In this document: positions 58,023-64,000 of the stretch, in pieces
How positions within the stretch are numbered: the stretch's first letter is position 1
Layout: every line of letters begins with the position of its first letter
Source of the DNA: Pseudomonas sp. 102515
GTDB taxonomy: Bacteria; Pseudomonadota; Gammaproteobacteria; Pseudomonadales; Pseudomonadaceae
NCBI RefSeq assembly: GCF_031085165.1
Contig: NZ_JAVHTY010000001.1
Location: 372,001-436,000 of the forward strand
Reading direction: 5' to 3'
Length of the DNA: 64,000 nucleotides
Notes under the pieces: model-generated
The model's database searches: none
Told to the model about the DNA's origin: nothing
What the model saw: only the letters and a program-made list of their open reading frames with translations
Made by a program: the position numbers and the translations under genes

Positions 58023-59339
58023 ATGTCGCACTCCATATCGACCCTTGCCAGCGGCGAGGCCGCCACACCGGCCCGGCATGGCTCCTGGAAGGAAATCTGC
58101 GCGGCCGGCATCGGCAATGCCCTGGAATTCTATGACCTGCTGATCTACGGCTATTTCGCCGTGATCATCAGCCGACAGTTCTTTCCAGCCGAGAACGAAA
58201 CCACTTCGCTGCTCCTGAGCGTGGCCACCTTCGCCATCTCCTTCATCATGCGGCCGCTGGGTGCCGTGGTGCTGGGCTCCTACACCGACCGTCGTGGCCG
58301 CAAGGCCTCGCTGACGCTGTCCATCGCCCTGATGATGATCGGCACCCTGCTGATGACCTGCGTGCCTACCTACGGCCAGATCGGCCTGCTGGCCCCCCTG
58401 ATCGTGATTGTCGCGCGGATGCTGCAGGGATTCTCCAGCGGCGGCGAATTCGGTGCCTGTACCGCCTTCATGGCCGAGAACGCCACCGAGGGTCGTCGCG
58501 GCTTCTTCGCCAGCTGGCAGCTGTCCACCCAGGGCCTGGCCACGGTCTTCGCCGCTGGCGTAGCGGCCGTGCTGAGCTATGGGCTCAGTCCGGCGCAGCT
58601 GGATGACTGGGGCTGGCGCCTGGCCTTCGGTATCGGCCTGCTGATCGGCCCGATCGGTCTGTATATCCGCCGGCAGATGGACGAAACCCCGGAATTCAAG
58701 GCGCTGGCGCGCCGGGAGGGCCCGGAGCCGACCCCGGTGCGGGATCTGCTCAAGGCCGACTGGGCCGTGCTCCTGCTGTGCATCGGCGTGGTGTCCGGCG
58801 CCACCGCCTTCAACTACGTGCACAAGCTGTACATGCCCACCTATGCCATGAAGCAGCTGCACATCGCCGCCACTTCCTCCTTTCTCGGCGCCTTCATCAC
58901 TGGCCTCGCCATCATGCTGATGTCGCCGGTATTCGGCATCCTCTCCGACCGCTTCGGTCGTCTGCGGGTGTTAGGCATCGCCATGACGCTGGTAGGGCTG
59001 TCTTCCTATCCGTTGTTCCTGCTGCTCAACGCCCTGCCTTCCATCACCACCCTGCTGTTGGTGCAGGCGCTGGTGGGTGTCCTGATCGCCGCGTCTCTCG
59101 GGCCGATCCCGGCGATGCTCGCCGACGCCTTCCCTACCCGTACCCGCGGCTCGGGCCTGTCACTCAGCTACAACTTTTCGGTCACCGCGTTCGGCGGCTT
59201 CGCCCCGCTGGTGGTGACCTGGATGATCACCAGCAGCGGCGACAACCTCGCCCCCAGCTACTACGTGATGGGCACCGCCGCCCTGAGCTTGATCTCCATC
59301 CTGACGCTGACCCGCACCCGCCGCCATACTCCGGTTTGA
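58023..59339 (+). CDS. MFS transporter, metabolite:H+ symporter (MHS) family
   Basis: A 438-residue transporter with twelve predicted helices and the MHS signature at helix 1, GNALEFYDLLIYGYFAVIIS, then RQFFP. SFIMRPLGAVVLGSYTDRRG with RKASLT is the loop 2-3 motif, and LQGFSSGGEFGACTAFMAE the helix 4-5 motif. The family imports citrate, ketoglutarate, proline/betaine, shikimate and related acids. The M14 deacylase gene follows 48 bp on, suggesting an N-acylated amino acid or similar acid as substrate, which is inference. Confidence 0.9.
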   Translation: MSHSISTLASGEAATPARHGSWKEICAAGIGNALEFYDLLIYGYFAVIISRQFFPAENETTSLLLSVATFAISFIMRPLGAVVLGSYTDRRGRKASLTLSIALMMIGTLLMTCVPTYGQIGLLAPLIVIVARMLQGFSSGGEFGACTAFMAENATEGRRGFFASWQLSTQGLATVFAAGVAAVLSYGLSPAQLDDWGWRLAFGIGLLIGPIGLYIRRQMDETPEFKALARREGPEPTPVRDLLKADWAVLLLCIGVVSGATAFNYVHKLYMPTYAMKQLHIAATSSFLGAFITGLAIMLMSPVFGILSDRFGRLRVLGIAMTLVGLSSYPLFLLLNALPSITTLLLVQALVGVLIAASLGPIPAMLADAFPTRTRGSGLSLSYNFSVTAFGGFAPLVVTWMITSSGDNLAPSYYVMGTAALSLISILTLTRTRRHTPV

Positions 59340-59387
59340 TCCCCCACCGGGGCCCGCCCCCGGTCTGCCTACCCTCAGGAGCCTGCC

Positions 59388-60386
59388 ATGACCACCCTCG
59401 CCCAGATCCGCGCTGGTCTGCCCCGCTATTCCATCGAGGTCGAATTTCCCGACATCGAGCGTTGGAAGACCGGCAACACCGGCATCGACTATGTGCACAG
59501 TTTCGACAGCGGCGTCGCAGGCCCCCATGTCGCCATCATGGCCCTGACCCATGGCAACGAGGTCAGCGGCGCCATCGCCGCGAATGAATTGCTGCACCGT
59601 GGCATCCGCCCGAGCCGGGGCAAGCTGACTCTGGCCTTTGGTAACGTGGCCGCCTACCACGCCTTCGATCCTGAAGACATCGACGCCACCCGCTACCTGG
59701 AGGAGGACATGAATCGCGTCTGGCTGCCTCAGCGGCTGCAGGGGCCGGCAACGACGGCCGATCTGGCCCGTGCCCAACAGCTGCGTCCGTTGATCGACGG
59801 AGTGGACTGGCTGCTGGACATCCACTCCATGCACGAGCACTCCGCACCGCTGATGATGACCGGCCCCCTGGAAAAGAGCCTGCGCCTGGCTGCCCAGTTG
59901 GGCACCCCGGAATTCGTCATCGCCGACGAGGGCCACCAGAACGGCCGACGCCTACGTGATTTCGGCGGCTTCGGTCAGCCGGATAGCCCGAAGAACGCCC
60001 TGCTGATTGAGACTGGCCAACACGTGCTGGCCGTGAGCCGGCAGATCGCGCTCGACTGCGTCGCCCGCTTCCTGCTACTGGCCGAGGTGGTGGACGAGGC
60101 CGCGGTGGCTGACCTGCTGCGGGTAGCCAAGCCAATGCGCCAGCGCTTCCTGCGGGTGACCGATGCCATCGTCGCCGACACCCTGGACTTTCGCTTCACC
60201 CAGGACTTCAAGGGCCTGGAAACCATCCCCGAGGCAGGCACCCTGATCGCCACCGACGGCGAGCGCGAGATCCGCACCCCCTACGCCAATTGCGTGCTGA
60301 TCCAGCCCTCGATCCGCCACCTGGGTAGCGGTGTCACCGTCGTGCGCCTGGCGCGGGAACTGGGTGAAGACGAAGCGCCCTGTTGA
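59388..60386 (+). CDS. succinylglutamate desuccinylase/aspartoacylase family (M14) deacylase
   Basis: A 332-residue zinc enzyme of the AstE/AspA group. The zinc ligands appear as His and Glu in ALTHGNEVSGAIAANELL (H-x-x-E) and a later His in LLDIHSMHEHSA. RVWLPQRLQG and LLIETGQHV follow. The family removes an acyl group (succinyl, acetyl) from an amino acid. No ast operon is near, so this is not the housekeeping AstE. Together with the MHS transporter it looks like an import-and-deacylate unit for an unidentified N-acyl compound. AGGAG lies eight bases before the ATG. Confidence 0.86.
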   Translation: MTTLAQIRAGLPRYSIEVEFPDIERWKTGNTGIDYVHSFDSGVAGPHVAIMALTHGNEVSGAIAANELLHRGIRPSRGKLTLAFGNVAAYHAFDPEDIDATRYLEEDMNRVWLPQRLQGPATTADLARAQQLRPLIDGVDWLLDIHSMHEHSAPLMMTGPLEKSLRLAAQLGTPEFVIADEGHQNGRRLRDFGGFGQPDSPKNALLIETGQHVLAVSRQIALDCVARFLLLAEVVDEAAVADLLRVAKPMRQRFLRVTDAIVADTLDFRFTQDFKGLETIPEAGTLIATDGEREIRTPYANCVLIQPSIRHLGSGVTVVRLARELGEDEAPC

Positions 60387-60440
60387 GGTAGTGGGACGCT
60401 GGGCTGCGGTGCCGCCGAGCGCGCTCCGCAGCCCGCCTCG

Positions 60441-61442
60441 CTACAACCAACCCTTGATCTGCTGGCAGACCGCCGTGGTGGAGATGCCGTAGCGATCATG
60501 CAGGGTCGGTAGCGCCCCGGCATCGAGGAAGGCGTCGGGCAGCGCGATCTGGCGGAAGGTGGGCGTCACGCCGTTGCGCAGCAGGGTGGTCGCCACCGCC
60601 TCCCCCAGGCCGCCGATCACCGAGTGGTTCTCCGCCGCCACCACCAGCCGTCCCGGCTTGCGCGCCTCCGCCAGGAGGGTCTCTTCGTCCAGCGGCTTGA
60701 CGGTCGGCACATGCAGCACCGCGACGTCCACGCCATCCGCGGCCAGGGCCTCGGCCGCCTCCAGGGCGCGCATGGTCATCAGGCCGGTGGACACCACCAG
60801 CACGTCGCGACCGGGGCGCACCACCTGGGCCTTGCCGAGCTGGAACCGGTAGTCGTAGCGATCCAGCACCAGGGGTACGTTGCCACGCAAGAGGCGCATG
60901 TAGACCGGCCCCTGGTGAGCGGCGATGGCCGGCACCGCCTGCTCGATCTCCAGGGCGTCACAGGGGTCGATCACCATGAGGTTGGGCATGGCGCGAAAGA
61001 TCGCCAGGTCGTCGGTGGCCTGGTGGCTGGGGCCGTAGCCGGTGGTCAGCCCGGGCAGGCCGCAGACGATCTTGACGTTGAGGTTCTCTTCGGCGATGGC
61101 CATGCAGATGAAGTCGTAGGCACGCCGCGAGGCGAACACTGCATAGGTGGTGGCGAAAGGCACACAGCCCTCGCGCGCCATGCCGGCGGCGGCGCTCATC
61201 AGCAGCTGCTCGGCCATGCCCATCTGGTAGAAGCGCTCGGGATGCGCCTTGGCGAAGACGTGCAGGTCGGTGTACTTGGCGAGGTCGGCGGTGAGGCCGA
61301 CGATGTCCTGGCGCCGTTCGGCCAGGGCCGCCAGGGCATGACCGAAAGGGGCCGGCCGCGTCGGCTGGCCCTCGGCGGCGATGCTGGCGATCATCGCCGA
61401 GGTGGTCAGGCGTGGCTTGGTGGTAGCGGTGCTGATAGTCAT
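60441..61442 (-). CDS. transketolase-like protein, C-terminal (pyrimidine-binding) half
   Basis: A 333-residue protein equal to the second half of a transketolase. It has the TPP pyrimidine domain with the catalytic Glu in YQMGMAEQLLMSAAAGMAR and TTGYGPSHQATDDLAIFRAM, then the C-terminal domain DVLVVSTGLMTMRALEAAEA. It needs the product of the adjacent gene (61442-62290) to bind TPP and act as an alpha2beta2-type enzyme. Split transketolases are used in dedicated sugar pathways (for example for apulose 4-phosphate) rather than the pentose phosphate pathway. Its ATG overlaps the partner's TGA. Confidence 0.9.
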   Translation of the reverse strand: MTISTATTKPRLTTSAMIASIAAEGQPTRPAPFGHALAALAERRQDIVGLTADLAKYTDLHVFAKAHPERFYQMGMAEQLLMSAAAGMAREGCVPFATTYAVFASRRAYDFICMAIAEENLNVKIVCGLPGLTTGYGPSHQATDDLAIFRAMPNLMVIDPCDALEIEQAVPAIAAHQGPVYMRLLRGNVPLVLDRYDYRFQLGKAQVVRPGRDVLVVSTGLMTMRALEAAEALAADGVDVAVLHVPTVKPLDEETLLAEARKPGRLVVAAENHSVIGGLGEAVATTLLRNGVTPTFRQIALPDAFLDAGALPTLHDRYGISTTAVCQQIKGWL

Positions 61443-62290
61443 CAGAAGTCCCTCCCGGCATCCAGGGCGTCGAGGGCCAGGGCCCATTCGTGCGCCTCGA
61501 CGCGGATGAAGTGAGTCTTGTCGCGGGTTTCTAGGAAGGGCACGCCCTTGCCCATGCGGGTATCGCAGAGAATGATCCGGGGCTGCCGGCCCGGGTGCTG
61601 GCGGGCGCGGTCGAAGGCGGCGACCAACGCCTCCCGGTCGTTGCCGTCGACGCGCTGGACGAACCAGCCGAAGGCCTGCCAACGCTCGGCCAGGGGTTCG
61701 AAGGCCAGGATCTCGCGGCAGTGGCCGTCGGCCTGCTGGTTGTTCACGTCCACCAGGGCGATGAGATTGTCCAGCTGCCAGTGGGAAGCCGACATGGCCG
61801 CTTCCCAGGTGGCGCCTTCGTTGAGTTCCCCATCGGACAACAGGTTGTAGACGAAGGCGCTGGACTGCTTGCGCTTGAGGCCGAGACAGGCACCCACGGC
61901 GATGCCCAGGCCCTGGCCGAGGGAACCACCGGTGATCTCCATGCCGGGGGTGTAGGCGGCCATGCCCGACATGGGCAGGCGGCTGTCGTCGCAGCCATAG
62001 CTCTCCAGCTCGTCTAGCGGCACGATCCCGGCCTCGATCAGCGCGGCGTAGAGGGCGATGGCGTAGTGGCCGATGGACAGGTAGAAGCGGTCGCGCCCTT
62101 CCCACTCGGGGTCCTGGGGCTGGTAGCTCAGGGCATGGAAGTAGGCGACGGCCAGGACGTCGGCGACGCCCAGGGCCTGGCCGACATAACCCTGGCCCTG
62201 GATCTGGCCCATGCGCAGGGCATGGCGGCGGATGTTGTGGGCGCGCTCGGCCAGCGAGCGCGGTGCGAGTTGTGGCGTAGGAGCGGTCAT
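61442..62290 (-). CDS. transketolase-like protein, N-terminal (TPP-binding) half
   Basis: A 282-residue protein matching the first half of a transketolase. It shows HALSYQPQDPEWEGRDRFYL, SIGHYAIALYA, ITGGSLGQGLGIAVGACLGL and the TPP motif YNLLSDGELNEGATWEAAMS, in which SDG replaces the usual GDG, with DVNNQQ ending the motif. It transfers a two-carbon ketol unit together with the next gene. The cluster order is SDR, MFS, N-half, C-half on the minus strand. No kinase for the sugar is in the window, though the cluster continues to the right. Confidence 0.9.
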   Translation of the reverse strand: MTAPTPQLAPRSLAERAHNIRRHALRMGQIQGQGYVGQALGVADVLAVAYFHALSYQPQDPEWEGRDRFYLSIGHYAIALYAALIEAGIVPLDELESYGCDDSRLPMSGMAAYTPGMEITGGSLGQGLGIAVGACLGLKRKQSSAFVYNLLSDGELNEGATWEAAMSASHWQLDNLIALVDVNNQQADGHCREILAFEPLAERWQAFGWFVQRVDGNDREALVAAFDRARQHPGRQPRIILCDTRMGKGVPFLETRDKTHFIRVEAHEWALALDALDAGRDF

Positions 62291-62304
62291 GATCTGTACC
62301 TCGA

Positions 62305-63603
62305 TTAGCGATTGACCAGGGCGGCGGGAATGCGCAGGACCAGCGTGGCGCCGATCACCAGCACCCCGGTGATGAGGAACATGCCGATGGCGCTGGAGCC
62401 GGTGCTGGTGGTGATCCAGCCGATCAGGTAGGGCGAGCAGAAGCCGGCCAGGTTGGCGAAGCTGTTCACCGCGGCGATGCCGGCCGCGGCGGTGACCCCG
62501 CCCAGCAGCGTGGTGGGCAGCATCCAGAACAGCGAGGACGCGGAGAGGATGCCGGCCGCCGCCAGGCACAGGCTGAGGATCGACAGGGTGACGTTGTGGC
62601 CGAAGACCGCGGCGAGACTGAGGCCGCAGGCGCCCAGCAGCATGGGAACCACCAAGTGCCAGCGGCGCTCGCGGTGCTTGTCCCCGCTGCGCCCGGCCAG
62701 CAGCATGGCGACGATGGCGCACATATAGGGCAGGCTGGTGAGCAGGCCGATGTGCAGCGGGTCGGCGACCCCCGAATTGCGCACCAGGGTCGGCAGCCAG
62801 AAGGTGATGGCGTACTGGCCCATGACCACGCAGAAGTAGATGGCGGCCAGCAGCCACAGCCGGCGATCACCGATGAAGTCGCGCACGCTGGCGTGCTCGG
62901 TCTTGTGCTGGTTGTCCTCGGCCAGTTCCTTCTGGATCAGCGCCTTTTCCTCGTCGTCCAGCCAGGTCGCCTGGTGCACGCCGTCCTTGAGGTAGCCCAG
63001 CACCATCAGCCCCACCAGCACCGTGGGTATGGCTTCGATGACGAACATCCACTGCCAGCCGGCCCAGCCGTGGACGCCGGCGAACTGATTCATGATCCAG
63101 CCCGACAGCGGCCCGCCGATCATGCCCGACAGGGGAATGGCGACGAACCAGAGCACCGTCATGCGGGCGCGGCGGTAGGTGGGAAACCAGTAGGTGAGAT
63201 ACAGCAGCAACCCCGGCGCCAGGCCCGCCTCGGCCACGCCGAGCAGGAAGCGCAGCAGATAGAACTGCCAGGCCGTCTCGACGAAGGCGAACAGCCCCGA
63301 AAGGATGCCCCAGGTGATCATGATGCGGGCGATCCAGCGCCGGGCGCCAACCTTGTGCAGGATGATGTTGCTGGGTACCTCGCAGAGAAAATAGCCGAGG
63401 AAGAACATGCCGGCGCCGAGGCCGTAGACGGCTTCGCTCAGGGCCAGGTCGTTCATCATCTGCAGCTTGGCGAAGCCGACGTTGACCCGGTCCAGATAGG
63501 CGCAGAAGTAGCACAGCATCAGGAAGGGCATCAGCCGCCAGGCGGTCTTGCGATAGGCAGTGGCGCGCGCCGAGGTGGCCGCTGCCAGGGTGAGCGTAGT
63601 CAT
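62305..63603 (-). CDS. MFS anion:cation symporter in the split transketolase cluster
   Basis: A 432-residue MFS protein with twelve predicted helices. Motifs are CYFCAYLDRVNVGFAKLQMM, FLCEVPSNIILHKVGARRWI and LLGVAEAGLAPGLLLYLTYWF, the same subgroup as the transporter at 29209 but clearly a different sequence. It lies 14 bp upstream of the transketolase N-half, in the same operon, so it presumably imports the sugar acid or polyol that feeds that enzyme. Confidence 0.88.
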   Translation of the reverse strand: MTTLTLAAATSARATAYRKTAWRLMPFLMLCYFCAYLDRVNVGFAKLQMMNDLALSEAVYGLGAGMFFLGYFLCEVPSNIILHKVGARRWIARIMITWGILSGLFAFVETAWQFYLLRFLLGVAEAGLAPGLLLYLTYWFPTYRRARMTVLWFVAIPLSGMIGGPLSGWIMNQFAGVHGWAGWQWMFVIEAIPTVLVGLMVLGYLKDGVHQATWLDDEEKALIQKELAEDNQHKTEHASVRDFIGDRRLWLLAAIYFCVVMGQYAITFWLPTLVRNSGVADPLHIGLLTSLPYMCAIVAMLLAGRSGDKHRERRWHLVVPMLLGACGLSLAAVFGHNVTLSILSLCLAAAGILSASSLFWMLPTTLLGGVTAAAGIAAVNSFANLAGFCSPYLIGWITTSTGSSAIGMFLITGVLVIGATLVLRIPAALVNR

Positions 63604-63681
63604 GGTCTGATCTCTTGTTGTTATGGGCGCCGCAGCCGCGGGCGCCCTCTTCGATGCAGAGCGCTGAGAACGAGGGAGCGA

Positions 63682-64000
63682 TCAGTGGATCAGCATGCCG
63701 CCATTGACGTCCAGGGTGACGCCGGTCAGGTAGCTGGAGAGATCGCTGGCCAGGAACAGCGCGGCGTTGGCGACGTCCTTGGGCTCGCCCAGGCGGCCCA
63801 GCGGGATGCCGTCGATGATCGACTGGCGGCGCTCGTCGTGCATCAGCCCGCCGGTGATATCGGTCTGGATCAGGCCGGGCGTCAGGGCATTCACGCGGAT
63901 GCCGTCCGGCCCGAATTCCCTCGCCATGGCCCTGGTCAGGCCCAGCACCCCGGCCTTGGCGGCGCTGTAGTGCGGACCGCCGAAGATGCCACCGCCACGC
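63682..64000 (-). CDS. short-chain dehydrogenase/reductase, C-terminal part
   Basis: The gene enters from the right edge; about 105 C-terminal codons are present. The active-site Y-x-x-x-K motif is visible as HYSAAKAGVLGLTRAMAREF, followed by IRVNALTPGLIQTDIT and the C-terminal FLASDLSSYLTGVTLDVNGG. This is a classical SDR of the FabG/sugar-alcohol dehydrogenase type. The 5' end is missing, so the cofactor motif cannot be seen. It lies 78 bp upstream of the MFS gene, likely first or internal in the cluster. Confidence 0.88.
   Translation of the reverse strand, partial: RGGGIFGGPHYSAAKAGVLGLTRAMAREFGPDGIRVNALTPGLIQTDITGGLMHDERRQSIIDGIPLGRLGEPKDVANAALFLASDLSSYLTGVTLDVNGGMLIH

Overview
The window is about 66% GC and gene-dense. 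It reads as chromosome of a gamma-proteobacterium of the genus Pseudomonas. Supporting marks are an MvaT-type H-NS protein, an EF-P with Arg32 next to the rhamnosyltransferase EarP, MiaE, an acnB with the usual Pseudomonas N-terminus, the liu leucine/isoprenoid operon and an mdcABCDEGH-madLM malonate locus. A GH10 xylanase, kdp and several sugar-acid loci suggest a plant- or soil-associated lineage, but the species cannot be named from this sequence. I see no prophage, transposase or CRISPR array.

Layout. Positions 1-9850 are housekeeping genes: the start of a DEAD-box helicase, a SpeE-like protein, class II DAHP synthase, a YcaQ-like glycosylase, a DUF1127 protein with a divergent LysR regulator, a TauE/SafE permease, efp/earP, endonuclease I, miaE and a DUF1289 protein. 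Positions 9954-13141 hold a small hydantoin/allantoin-type locus (NCS1 permease, GntR regulator, hydantoin racemase-like enzyme) with two identical palindromic operators. acnB (13493-16093) follows, preceded by a large inverted-repeat structure. A secreted xylanase sits between two paralogous small exported peptides (16343-18042), followed by kdpFABCDE (18181-26086), mvaT, an unrecognised protein and tRNA-Asp.

Positions 28082-48303 are catabolic. A LysR-MFS-rhmD-MFS-aldolase-aldehyde dehydrogenase locus would take L-rhamnonate through 2-keto-3-deoxy-L-rhamnonate to pyruvate and lactate. liuABCDE degrades isovaleryl-CoA to acetoacetate and acetyl-CoA, here beside a LysR gene rather than a MerR-type liuR. 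A LacI regulator with gudP/gudD imports and dehydrates D-glucarate. A decayed yfdX-like gene follows. Positions 48434-56801 carry the complete biotin-independent malonate decarboxylase locus with its MadLM transporter and MdcR. The last part holds a LysR-MHS transporter-M14 deacylase group and the start of a minus-strand cluster (SDR, MFS, split transketolase) that runs off the right edge.

Beyond the genes, the most interesting signals are: two copies of a roughly 140-bp imperfect palindrome that share a 39-nt core but have different, still complementary arms (5067-5207 and 25223-25363, the latter separating kdpD from kdpE); a 16-bp perfect inverted repeat enclosing a second hairpin upstream of acnB; an earP reading frame that runs into efp without a stop; a 31-bp-arm inverted repeat inside the 5' coding region of mdcG; and clear palindromic operators at five regulator-linked promoters.
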